From Chara braunii (taxonomy: Eukaryota; Streptophyta; Charophyceae; Charales; Characeae), in contig BFEA01000160.1 of assembly GCA_003427395.1 (NCBI GenBank), forward strand, positions 1,766,723 through 1,793,514: DNA of 26,792 bases, given 5' to 3'. Below the pieces are notes generated by a model. That model did no database searches. It was given only the letters and a program-made list of their open reading frames with translations, and was not told where the DNA came from. This document shows positions 8,876 to 18,197 of the stretch, piece after piece (the stretch's first letter is position 1; each line of letters begins with the position of its first letter). The translations under genes were made by a program, and so were the position numbers.

Positions 8876-10528
8876 ACTCCGGCAAGACTTACTGCAGCAA
8901 AGCCACCATCTCTACTGCTGCTATGCCCTATTTCTATCCTACCAGCTGGCCCCTTCACCAGTAGGATGTGTGGTGTCTTTCTCTCACTAACCTCAATCCC
9001 TCTCTTACCCGTTACTCGGCTTGGCTGAAAAGCCATCTGAGAAAACTTACAGTTATTCGGAAGGTATGGGAATAGCCTGCCGAAGTCCTGCAAATGCCCC
9101 TAAACCCGCGAAATCCCTAACAAAACCTTCCAAGGTTCTCCAACACTGTCTTACTCCCTGCCGAGCTCTTCCAGGCCTCACACTCCCTCATCCTGCTGGG
9201 TTACAGGGCAACGCAACTCACCCCAGCTCCGGCCAGCATCGTCCCAGCAGCAACCCTTGGTTGTCCCGTGGAATGCCCCCCCAAAGCACCCCCAGATCTC
9301 TCTACCAGGCCTCATGCTCCTGCATCAGCAGGTTACAGGGCAACACCCCAGCACCGGCCAGCGTCGTTCTGGCATCGAACAGCCGCAGGTCACCGAGTAT
9401 AACAGCCTCGGTACCACCTAAACAAGGTTGCCAGGAATCCCCAGAATCCAGAAGACATTTTTAGGGCAAAACAAACTACCCCCCTCTTTTTAAGAACAGA
9501 TTGCAACATTTTTTGAAAATTTTGAGAAATTCTAAGAATTTTTTTTTTTGGAACTAGACTCCTAAGGTAATTCCTAGCCCTCCTTTCCCCGGGACATACT
9601 CAGGGACAGTACCAACCATACCAACATCACCCATAGCTGATCTCTTCTCGCCGCTACGCAGCCCCCCCCGATTTGCCACTGGCTTGCCTTCCACCCTCGG
9701 CAAACCCCAGATCTCTCTACAAGGCCTCATAATCCTGCGAATTGCAGGTCACAGGGCGACGCCCCAGCTCCGGCCAGCGTCGTTCTGGCATCGGCAAAAC
9801 AGGGGCACAGAACAAAAAAGCTATTCGGATGTCAGTCCCGTTGTGACCATCTCTGAACTCCTACACCCCAGTTACATGTAAGGACTAAGTACTACCAAGG
9901 ATCCAGAACCAGAGAACATTAGTACAGACTGCACAGACAAACAACCACCCACTCTCCCCGCAGTTGTTGGAGAAAACTACAGGTCTCGTGTTCAGTCCTC
10001 AAACAACACACAGCTGGTCTCATACCCTCCCGTGCTAGAGTTACAAGACCCCACCAAGCCCCAGTACCGACCAACCTAGCGCCGATGGTGAGGAGTGCCT
10101 TCCTCCCTCGGCAACTCCCCATAGCCGCACGCCCCAAATGGTGACAGGGATACACCCCAGCTTCGGCCACGTTGAAAGTGCTGGTTCTATCTTCCTCCCT
10201 CGACAAAACTCCCCAAGCCTTAAGCTCCTCTCCGGGTCACAGAGCAAAACCACTCCAGCACCGGCCTGCGTCGTCCCAGCCCCTTCCTTCTGACCTACTA
10301 ACAGAAACCCACAGTCCCCCCTCGGTCGCCCCCCTTCCCTCCTCTTACTCCGCAGCCTGCTCAACCCCCCGTACGAAAAGCATCTCAATAGGGGAAACAC
10401 CCTAAAGAAGGGAACTAATACTGCCCACCACCTACACCTACCCAACCTTACTCCGGCAAGACTTACTGCAGTGGAGCCACCATCTCCCGGCTGCTATGCC
10501 CTAATTCCACTCTGCAGTTAGCCCCTTC
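8876..10528. repeat. Block bounded by ~80-bp direct repeats
   Basis: ACTCCGGCAAGACTTACTGC starts both 8876-8956 and 10450-10528, and similarity continues for about 80 bases to GCCCCTTC. Between them lies a repeated CCGGCCAGCGTCGT family. The arrangement resembles short terminal direct repeats of an element or the edges of a segmental duplication. No TG...CA ends, PBS or polypurine tract were seen, so it is not called an LTR element. Confidence 0.6.
9138..10275 (+). repeat. Dispersed ~75-115-bp repeat family (about five units)
   Basis: Units near 9175-9254, 9270-9372, 9684-9797, 10080-10170 (weak) and 10196-10275 share the ordered blocks TTGCCTTCC-CTCGGCAA, CCCAGATCTCTCTAC, AAGGCCTCA, CTCCTGC, GGTTACAGGGCAACGCCCC and CCGGCCAGCGTCGTTCTGGC. 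Spacing is irregular. The same family recurs in inverse orientation at 19843-20065. There is no protein signal; the open frames here are C-rich translations of the repeat. Confidence 0.75.
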
Positions 10529-10529
10529 C

Positions 10530-11640
10530 CGCAGAGCGCGTCCTTTCCCTCCATCATATCATCCTACCCCCTCAATACATCCCCCTCCTTAATGGAAAAC
10601 GAACAAAATTAGGCAAAACTAAGTGAAAATACGATGCAATATGATGCAATAGGATCAGATTACAGCAGCAAGATCTTAGGATGTAAATTCCAAGGATGAT
10701 TTAGGAGAAACGAGTTTAGAAATCAAGAAGAAGATCAAGTTCGTACGATCAATGAGAAGGAAAAGTATTGAGTGACAAAATTCACAAAACATTATACGAA
10801 TTTTAAGTTTAGATATCCATAAAGGATTTTCGAATCAGAATCCCAAACCACAGTTTGAGAAACGTTTAGCAAGGATATATGACACGAAAATTTTTGAGAA
10901 GTTATTTCAAGAACCCAGATTATCAGAAGGAACCATCAATAGAAAAACACTAAATCAGATTGTCATCACTAGAAAGAATATCCAGAATTGCAACATAGAA
11001 GGACAAACGAGTGATACGCCTGCGACAATCCAATCAGGAATTCATAATAGAACAGCCAAAGTTAAAAAAACCTAATTAGAACATCATCATTTGGTGGGTC
11101 TCGACCAAGGATGCAAACTTTAAGCATTCACCGGACCAGAGCTTTTAGGTCAATTTAGAATTGAAAATCTAAAGCCACCTGTCATGAGAAAATCAAATGG
11201 AAAAACCAAAAGTGATTAAAATTGAAACCAGGGGTTAAAAAACAGATTTACAATTCGGATTACTATCTCAAAGCTACTTCCAAAATTACGAGATCAGAAT
11301 GAAACAACGGAAGTCACGCAAGCCATGAAGAGCAAAATTAGATCAAAACGTACAAACCGATCTCTCATCATGATGAGTCTGTCTCCCCCAAACCTTCACC
11401 CCCTCCCCTATCGGCCCGAAGGCAACTCAGCCATCACAGGGCCACTCTCTCGGCCATCGAAAGAAGGACTGAACAATAAGGACTAACGGGACTAACAGGC
11501 CGTGGCTTCACTTACCCTTCATTCGCCACGTAGCAAGACAAAAACCACCGAACCTGCCGGTGACCCCTCACTGGTAGTCCGGGGGGGAACAGACCCTCCA
11601 TGCCCTTCTTTGCCCTTCAGCACCTGACACCCCGGCCTTC
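10530..11640. other. AT-rich stretch with no feature
   Basis: It is A-rich on the plus strand from about 10600 to 11370, with no long open frame, no repeats that I could match elsewhere in the window and no RNA gene signature. From 11380 it becomes C-rich. Confidence 0.5.
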
Positions 11641-11844
11641 GTAACTCTGATGATTATACTGGCAGCCCATACCCTTCGCAGCCTTTCAAGCAACCTCTTC
11701 GTAGTGACCTCATCCTCTTCCCACGATGCATCACCCTCACGTCATCCCTTTACCCTCAAACTTCCCCCCAGTCCACTCCCCTCAGCACCGCACCGCACGC
11801 GCGGCCATCTTGTCCGCCACTTGTTGCCGTCCGGCGCCGCTTGA

Positions 11845-11940
11845 TTCACCATCGCGCTGCTCCGCCGCAAGTCGTCGCTCGCCGCTGCTCGGTTCACCAT
11901 CGCGCTGCTCCGCCGCAAGTCGCTGCTCGCCGCTGCTTGG
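11845..11940 (+). repeat. 48-bp tandem repeat, two copies
   Basis: TTCACCATCGCGCTGCTCCG begins at 11845 and again at 11893, and the whole 48-bp unit is repeated with few changes. It is CG-rich. Open frames across it on both strands reflect the repeat rather than a gene. Confidence 0.9.
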
Positions 11941-12337
11941 TCTGACTGCGCGGGCGCAGACTGGCGGCCAAACCCCGACAGAAATGGCAGTATGTGTGTT
12001 GTAGAGTTGCACCACAACAGCCCCTGGGCAACCCAGATGAGTAGATCCAAAATCAAAGCAAGTTTACCTCTATTGCAGACAGTAAAGCACACTTGAGATG
12101 AGCCAATCCAGCAGCTTACCTCTATAGCAAGCAACACGGAGCACAATAGATCCATTATTTCCCTTTCTTAAACCGCTGGTACACGGCCGCAACCTTGCAG
12201 AAAGTTTTTGTCGCCACAAGCAAAATTCCAAGGCGCTGCGCGGTCAGGCCCACCGTTGAAGAAAAAAAACGGCGGCCTCCGAAGTGGTGCGGGTTTCGTG
12301 CTGACACCCGCGGGCCAACATGCCATGTGCTGGTGCT

Positions 12338-12519
12338 TTAAGCCACCACTACCTTTCCCTCGTATCGGCCGCGGTCCCGGATGCCGAAACGAAACGGTGG
12401 CCATCGATGATTCAGAAATTTATCAACGGCAGCCGCTGTTTGGCCCAGCCCCCGAAAAAAAAAGGGCCATCGGCTATATTCCCACTTTTCCCAACACTGG
12501 GAAAGGTAGTGGTGGTGCT
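12338..12519. mobile_element. Short TIR element, copy 2 (about 180 bp, perfect 17-bp TIR)
   Basis: CCACCACTACCTTTCCC at 12343-12359 is inverted exactly at 12499-12515. The left end extends outwards as TTAAG, while the right end runs into a retroposon fragment. The interior is homologous to the copy at 7335-7524. It carries no transposase. It belongs with the TIR family at 14098-14225 and 15419-15581 by its ends, although those have unrelated interiors. Confidence 0.85.
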
Positions 12520-12562
12520 GCACCTGCTGGAAACCGGGTCCAGCGTCCCTCGACACAATGAA
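12515..12562 (-). repeat. Retroposon-family 5' fragment abutting a TIR element
   Basis: GCACCTGCTGGAAACCGGGT and CCAGCGTCCC on the plus strand are the inverse of the 5' end of the poly(A) family. The fragment joins the right TIR of the preceding element without a gap, so one element inserted at, or recombined with, the end of the other. Confidence 0.75.
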
Positions 12563-12884
12563 CAGGAGCCTGAGTTACATGCAATACATACAGTTATGTC
12601 CTGTGTTTAGGAGCCCTGTCTGACCAACTCTACCATCTGGTGACAGCAAACTGATCCCTTGGGCCGTTTGTGGTATTTTTTAATGTCTTGTGACCCCCCG
12701 TGGCTGATGTTACCTTTCGTGGGCAATGTGCCCATCCAGGCCTTATCGTGTCATGGCATCTGATACCAAGTGTGACACAGTGACTGCTGTTGTCTGTACT
12801 GGGCGATGTGCCCACTCGGGCCATGTCGTCCCCTCTACGTCCCATTGCCGATGTTTCCCAAAAAAAAAAAAAAAAACAGAGGAA
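12563..12884. other. Unassigned, with A tract at 12859-12876
   Basis: It contains two related GGGC-R-ATGTGCCCA boxes (near 12721 and 12803) and an 18-base A run preceded by TTTCCC. It could be another poly(A)-tailed insertion, but no clear 5' end was found. Confidence 0.35.
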
Positions 12885-12914
12885 AGGTAGTGGTGGTTTG
12901 AACCACCACTACCT
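12885..12914. repeat. 30-bp near-perfect palindrome formed by two TIR ends
   Basis: AGGTAGTGGTGGTT (12885-12898) and its exact inverse AACCACCACTACCT (12901-12914) are separated by only TG. Each arm equals the terminal sequence of the TIR family, so this is an end-to-end junction of two element ends. Confidence 0.9.
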
Positions 12915-13064
12915 AGCGGTTGTTAAGGCCCGTGGCTCAGCCTACCGGTATCCCGAACCTTGCCGAGCCTCGAGCTACCGGTAGGTACACATTAAAACAA
13001 AAAAAAACAAAAAAAAGACAATTCTTCTGCACCCCCCAACAAAAAAAATGAAAAACAAAGAAGC

Positions 13065-13107
<43 letters not shown>

Positions 13108-13127
13108 CACCGCAATGTCACGGTCTC

Positions 13128-13204
<77 letters not shown>

Positions 13205-13307
13205 CGCTCGCTCGCTCGCTCTCGCTCTCTCTCTCTCTGTGGAAGCGTGGTTCGAATGTGCGAAACGGGAATGAATTTTAGATTCATTCCCGTTTGCTAA
13301 TTCGAAT

Positions 13308-13369
<62 letters not shown>

Positions 13370-13504
13370 AATTAGCAAACGGGAATGAATCGTCCCGACA
13401 GCACGGGAAAATTCATTCCCATTTTGCACATTCGAACCATGCCGCCACAAAGAGAGAGAGAGAGGGAGCCGGTGAAATTGGCTGCGCCAGGCGAGTTTGG
13501 TGCC

Positions 13505-13564
<60 letters not shown>

Positions 13565-13647
13565 GAGATTCGAAGTAGCAAACGGAATGAATCTTCCCGA
13601 CAGCACGGGAAAATTAATTCCCGTTTTGCACATTCCAACCATGCGGC

Positions 13648-13686
<39 letters not shown>

Positions 13687-13698
13687 GGCAACTCTCAG

Positions 13699-13750
<52 letters not shown>

Positions 13751-13949
13751 CGCCCCCCCGCGTGAAGTCACAGTTTTTTTTTTTTTTTTTTTGGGGGGGG
13801 GGGTTAGAAGAAAATGGTTGTTTTCTTCTATTTTTTCGATTTATTTTTGGGGGGGCGAAATTGCACCGACCGGCATTGGAGCTACTGACCCCCAAAGTCG
13901 CGGCGGCCGCAACTTTTTTTTATAGCTGGGCGAGGTACTGGTGGTTTAA
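12901..13949. mobile_element. Possible large TIR element enclosing GA/CT foldback DNA
   Basis: A left-type end AACCACCACTACC (12901) and a right-type end GAGGTACTGGTGGTTTAA (13932-13949) enclose about 1 kb made mostly of GA/CT tracts. The two ends are not identical (GTGGTGG against CTGGTGG), so the pairing is tentative. The right end could instead be an orphan. Confidence 0.35.
13065..13760. repeat. GA/CT microsatellites with inverted and direct cassettes
   Basis: Long (GA)n and (CT)n runs alternate (GA 13067-13104, CT 13139-13230, GA 13308-13365, CT 13507-13564, GA 13650-13684, CT 13700-13748). Between them, a cassette containing AGCAAACGG-AATGAAT, TCCCGACAGCACGGGAAAAT and TTTTGCACATTC-AACCATG occurs at about 13366-13450 and 13565-13650. 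A partly inverted version lies at 13236-13310, where AAACGGGAATGAAT is followed closely by ATTCATTCCCGTTT. The (GA) and (CT) arms could fold into large hairpins. The Arg-Glu and Ser-Leu repeat frames here are artefacts. Confidence 0.85.
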
Positions 13950-14097
13950 GTATCTTTACTTTAGTTCTCTTCGGGGTACCCCATTTATTCGCTCTTGCAG
14001 CTCCCCTTTCACTGTGCCTCTTAGGAGGGGGGGGCCGGGGGGGGTATACTGCTGCACATTTTTCTTCAGATCTTCAGGTTGTATTTTGTCTGTCCTC

Positions 14098-14225
14098 TTA
14101 AACCACCAGTACCTTTCCCCGCTTGAAAATAGAAGTCGCTACGGTATATTCAGAAGCCAAGCAGGAGAGAGAAAGGAAGGGGTAGGAGGAGGTGGACTTT
14201 TATAGGAAAGGTACTGGTGGTTTAA
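14098..14225. mobile_element. Short TIR element, copy 3 (128 bp, perfect 21-bp TIR)
   Basis: TTAAACCACCAGTACCTTTC plus one further C at 14098-14118 is inverted exactly at 14205-14225. Both extremities end in TTAA, which may be the target-site duplication. The A/G-rich 86-bp interior is unrelated to copies 1 and 2 and has no coding capacity. This is a textbook MITE structure, and the identity of its arms suggests a fairly recent insertion or arm conversion. Confidence 0.9.
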
Positions 14226-14419
14226 TGATGCTCATTCGTATGCATTTATTAGTAGTACAGAAGGGGAGGGAGTTGAATATATGTGTAACAGTTAGTCCGC
14301 CTCTGAGGTAGATGGGCAGTCAATCCCCTTGCAAAGAGGGCAATCAATGATGCTCATCATAAATAACTTGGCATAACGACTTGTATAACATATCATCTGG
14401 CTCCTTGTTATGATGTGAA

Positions 14420-14572
14420 GGGACAATGGACCCGTTTTCCAGCAGGTGCAGCTCCCCACCAATGAAACGGAGCCATCTAACATGCGGGGATAGTAGAGGG
14501 GGTGTCTGCTCTTATCAGCACCTCCCCTACTCCTCGTCATTGATGTTAAAAAAAAAAAAAAAAAAAAAAAAA
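14420..14572 (+). mobile_element. Poly(A)-tailed SINE-like retroposon, best full copy
   Basis: It starts GGGACAATGGACCCGTTTTC, runs through CAGCAGGTGCAGCTCCCCAC and a CTGCTCTTATCAGCAC block, and ends in 25 A at 14548-14572. Minus-strand copies at 17672-17820 and 18821-18993 share the same order of blocks, and theirs end in T-rich tracts on the plus strand. No A box or B box of RNA polymerase III is evident, so it may derive from the 3' end of a LINE rather than from a tRNA. Confidence 0.8.
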
Positions 14573-15418
14573 GACAGAAGGGGAGAGAGGAAGGGAGGGG
14601 TAGGACGTGGGACTTTTTAGGAAGCAAGAGGCGGGAGAGAGAGATGGACAAAGTAGGGAAGTGGAGTGGCAAAAAACAGAACAGAGGAATGCCAAACTTC
14701 GGAGGGTTCTCCTTTTTTTTTCTTTTTTTTCTTTTTTTTTCTTTTTTTTCCTTTTTTTTTCTTTTTCTTTTTTTTTCTTTTTTTTTTCTTCTTTTTGTTC
14801 TTTTGTTCAAAAAGAGCCCTTGTGTAAGCTTCTCAATACTCACCACTGGAGCAGACTACTCTAGAATGACGCAAGAGGTCAGTCAGTGTTTGGGTTGCAG
14901 AAGATTTAAAGTTGAGGACCAGCCGTTGCCTATGGTAAGTGGCCAACGGTCGCCAGCCCAACGGTCGCCCACCCTACAGACCGGATAGGACTGGCTCAGG
15001 AGTGGACTGTGGAAGCACCGCATCCAATTCTCGCAGTTGCAGTCGCTGCATCAAATGGCACGCCGTAGACAGATGCCACAGTCCATGTGGCTCCTGCATG
15101 CTAGGAACACAGAGGCACACAGATTGCAATTGTATTTCAACTATTTGACTACATTCAACTGTAAATTTCAACAATCATTTGGTAAATTATCTAAGTCCTA
15201 GCAATCTCAGCTATTGGGGTGGGGTTTTGGATCTCTTGCTGGTATTTGTTTGGTAATCCAGATAATTACAGGCAGTTTTTTAGCACTGCATTGTACACCT
15301 CATGTAGATTAAATAAGCTTTCTACAGTGTAGAACATACTATGAGAGATGTTATGAAGTTGTTGAAATATCCGGAAATCCATACCGTAACGGTGAAAGAT
15401 TGCAGAGCATTCCGAAAC
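14573..15418. other. (T8C)n tract and unassigned DNA
   Basis: A T-rich tract with regular C interruptions occupies 14711-14796. Downstream, an open frame without ATG (14939-15148) contains a Cys/His-rich stretch at 15038-15133 (CSRC...H...C...CGSC...H..C). It loosely resembles two zinc knuckles but has irregular spacing. No other gene signal was seen. Confidence 0.4.
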
Positions 15419-15581
15419 TTAAACCACGAGTACTTCCTCGAGTCCTGCCCGTTAACGCGCCACAATTTTAGGAAACATACGGGCTACTACAGGAGCGCCC
15501 AAATTCATCCGACTAGAAATGTTTCTACTCTTTTTTTTTTTTTCCGCGGCCAATAGCTTGGCCAAGTACTGGTGGTTTGAA
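15419..15581. mobile_element. Short TIR element, copy 4 (163 bp)
   Basis: The left end TTAAACCACGAGTACTT and the right end AAGTACTGGTGGTTTGAA are inverse with two mismatches. The interior differs from all other copies and holds a T tract near 15529-15543. The ends place it in the same family as 14098-14225. Confidence 0.8.
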
Positions 15582-16509
15582 GTAGTTTCCCCAACCTGAC
15601 ATCAGCGGAACCAAAGCACTGATGAGTCGGTGTCCCTTTCATCTAGGGGTATAGAATTGTATAGGTGTTGCCATCTCAGCCCCTGTCTACACATTGCACA
15701 TGACATGTCAGGGTGCCGTACATGAGCGCAATGTTGATTGTCATCATCCGTACGAAAACAGAAACTCGCATGGACGATGCCCTCATAATCCTCAGGACAC
15801 AACGTATGTGCATGACATGGTAGCCGAATCTCAAGTGGGCCATCACAGAACGATTGAGCAGGTTTCTTGGGTTTCCACAGTTATTATTTCCTCTGTATGG
15901 ACAGATGAGGACAGGAACCGATCCAAAGCAAGGGCGTTTAGCTGTTGCAGGATTTGGCCTGTTTGCCCTGGTGCTGATACCCTACCAGTACAGCGCTCTG
16001 TAGGAGGTCCTGTATGCAGGGTTGTCCACCCCCAGCCCCGGAGACCGACCCCCCCCCCCCCCCCCAAAAAAAAAAAAAGGTGGAGGGTGCGCAACGACGA
16101 CGCGCACCCCGTGGCATAAAAACCCACAAATGCAATTTTCCCCCAACCCGGACCATGGTAGAATCCATCTGATCTACAACGGGAGGGGACAACTGCCTGA
16201 CCATGTACAGGGGAGGGAGGAGGTTAAGCCGGATTGCTCTCCGGAGGCTTTAGTGCTTGCAAGTGCACAGCGACATACTGTTCCTGATGGACGAGCCAGA
16301 CAAAGTGAGAATATACAGCTTGGTGATAGAAAGTGTTAATGCTTACGGCTGTGTGCACCCTCCCGCCATTGTTCCACAGGGTCCATGAATTATGTGCACA
16401 GGTTACAGCAGGTTACAGTACTGAAATGACCTGGACGATGCAGGATGTACGCACGACTATTTGGATCCATGCCTGGCATGTGATTCTGTGGAGCAGGCTG
16501 GAGTTGTAG

Positions 16510-16511
<2 letters not shown>
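15582..16511. other. Unassigned DNA with a C17-A13 homopolymer pair
   Basis: Only the run of 17 C followed by 13 A at 16049-16078 stands out. Open frames on both strands (for example minus 15602-15802) have no motif that I recognise. Confidence 0.4.
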
Positions 16512-16580
<69 letters not shown>

Positions 16581-16581
16581 N

Positions 16582-16656
<75 letters not shown>
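16512..16656 (+). repeat. (GT)n microsatellite, about 145 bases
   Basis: It is an uninterrupted GT repeat except for one N at 16581, which may mark an assembly join. True length is therefore uncertain. Confidence 0.97.
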
Positions 16657-16658
<2 letters not shown>

Positions 16659-16923
16659 TGATTTTACGTGCCTTGTAGATTCCCATGCTCTTCAAGGGTG
16701 AGGTTCCAGGTACCTGTAAGGGGGACCTTGCCATTGATCTTCCTTATCAGTCAGCAGTCGGAGATAAAGCCTCCGGGTAAGGGGGACCTAGCCCGGAGTT
16801 TTTTAATAGTACAATAGAACATAAAATTTTAGAGTGTAATTTCTCAACTAGGAAACCTCTGGAAATGTATTGTTACACGTACGCCCACCAATATCTTGGG
16901 AAAGGGAGAGCGAGGGTCGGGGT

Positions 16924-16956
<33 letters not shown>
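16924..16956 (+). repeat. 33-base poly(G) run
   Basis: Thirty-three consecutive G follow CGGGGT. Such runs form very stable G-quadruplexes and are rare. The minus strand reads as poly-Pro, which is not a gene. Confidence 0.97.
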
Positions 16957-17158
16957 CGCAAAAGTGGGGGCATTTATTGCTCTGAGGGCCAGGGTGGCAA
17001 TGGGAAGGTCCCGCTTTCTCAGGGCCTGACACGATCGTAAATGAGCACGATACAACTGTTTTTTTTTTTTTTTTTTTAAGGATGAGATCCTGAAAGAAAG
17101 AGGACAGCTGTGACAGTCACTGACAGATGACAACACAAGTGATCAGCCTAGACAGACG

Positions 17159-17490
17159 ACAATGATAGTTTACATTTTTCTAATGAAGTCTTTCCTTTAC
17201 TAGAATAGCAAGGCACGCTTCCATGACTGTTCGTCACCTGAACGATGGAGCAGCAAAAATGAATAAAAATACAAAATGGGAATTTAATGGATAAAAGTAT
17301 ACAGTGATTTCTTACACAACAATGATAGTTTTACATTTTTCTAATGAAGTCTTTCCTTTATTAGAACAGAAAAGCACGCTTCCATGACTGTTCGTCACAT
17401 GAACGATGGAACAGCAAAAAATGAATAAAAATACAAAATGGGAATTCAATAATCAATTTATGGATAAAAGTATACAGTGATTTCTTACTC
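17159..17490 (+). repeat. Tandem duplication of about 160 bp
   Basis: ACAATGATAGTTT begins at 17159 and 17319. The copies are nearly identical through GATTTCTTAC, with a 10-14-base insertion (around AATAATCAATTTA) in the second. No protein signal was seen. Confidence 0.93.
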
Positions 17491-17579
17491 CGATGCACAC
17501 CAGTGACTTCTTCTCCCATCTTTCTTGCTTCATTAGCTTGTCTTGTCATTTTTTGTTTTTGTTATCTTTTCTAAGAAAT

Positions 17580-17684
17580 AGCATTCCCTTATCTTTTTTT
17601 TCCCCTTTTTTTCCCTTTTTTTTCCCTTTTTTTCCCTTTTTTTCCCTTTTCTTTCCCTTTATTTCCTTTTTTGTTTTTTTTTTG
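17580..17684. repeat. T-rich tract with regular CCC interruptions
   Basis: (T6-8 C3)n occupies 17597-17660 and continues into T10 at 17674-17683. It lies exactly where the A tail of the minus-strand retroposon at 17672-17820 should be, so it is probably an expanded tail. Confidence 0.8.
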
Positions 17685-17820
17685 AAACGCCCCCCTTGCA
17701 GTGCTAGCGGTGCTGGTAGAAACAGGCACCGCTAGCACCCGGGAAGAGGGTCCATTTATTGCTGGGGAGCATCACCTGCAGCTGGAAAACGGGTCCAGCG
17801 TCCCATATACAAAATGAATC
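17672..17820 (-). mobile_element. Poly(A)-tailed retroposon copy, minus orientation
   Basis: Read on the minus strand, it begins TCATTTTGTATATGGGACGC, continues CTGGACCCGTTTTCCAGC, GGTGATGCTCCCCAGCAAT and a GGTGCTAGCGGTGCCTGTTT block, and ends in A-rich sequence. This is the same order as the copy at 18821-18993. A perfect short stem (GCTGGA with TCCAGC) lies in the 5' end. Confidence 0.8.
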
Positions 17821-17905
17821 AACCTTAGTACCCAAAATTATGCAGCTGGAAAACGGGTCCAGCGTCCCATATACAAAATGAATCAACCTTAGAACCCAAA
17901 ATTAT
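17778..17905 (-). repeat. 64-bp tandem duplication of the retroposon 5' end
   Basis: The segment from GCAGCTGGAAAACGGGTCCA to ACCCAAAATTAT is present at 17778-17841 and 17842-17905 with one difference. It contains the first ~40 bases of the retroposon plus its upstream flank. Confidence 0.93.
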
Positions 17906-18075
17906 TTCTTTTTTAATTTTTTTTTTGTTTTTTGAAAGAACTTCGGTCTAGGTGTCCCACTTTTGGAGGTGATAGGAGCATCCTCCTGGAGAGGGACCCC
18001 AGTGTGAACGCTCCTGACAGTGTCTATCGGTGGGGAGCTGCTCCTGCTGGTAACCAGGTCCAGCATCCCACTTAT
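17906..18075 (-). mobile_element. Diverged retroposon / probable LINE 3' end with A-rich tail
   Basis: On the minus strand GGGATGCTGGACCTGG, GTTACCAGCAGG and AGCAGCTCCCCACCGAT match the retroposon family. The copy ends in an A-rich tail (plus-strand T tract 17906-17932). It directly follows, in the same orientation, a LINE reverse-transcriptase remnant (18198-18757). This suggests that the family body may be the 3' untranslated tail of that LINE. Confidence 0.6.
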
Positions 18076-18197
18076 TGTCTTACACAGCAACAGACAATTA
18101 ATTTATTATGCATATGGTGGAAACAGCATTGCAAGCGGCCCGAAGACGGAGACAGTGGTGCCATTTGGCCGCTGTTTGCGGGGAGGTGTCCCGTTGC

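Noticed and set aside
12754-12776. Minus-strand TGGTATCAGATG as another iMet PBS
   Set aside because: Only ten bases match before divergence, there is no LTR-like end, and the flank is unassigned repeat DNA.
13065-13650. CRISPR-like array because of repeated cassettes with spacers
   Set aside because: Spacers are simple GA/CT repeats, cassettes are inverted as well as direct, and the DNA is eukaryotic.
13048-13771. Several Arg-Glu and Ser-Leu rich open frames on both strands
   Set aside because: They are translations of (GA)n and (CT)n microsatellites and change with repeat length; no codon bias or motif.
16390-16734. Thr-His and Cys-Val repeat frames
   Set aside because: They are encoded by the (GT)n microsatellite and contain an unknown base.
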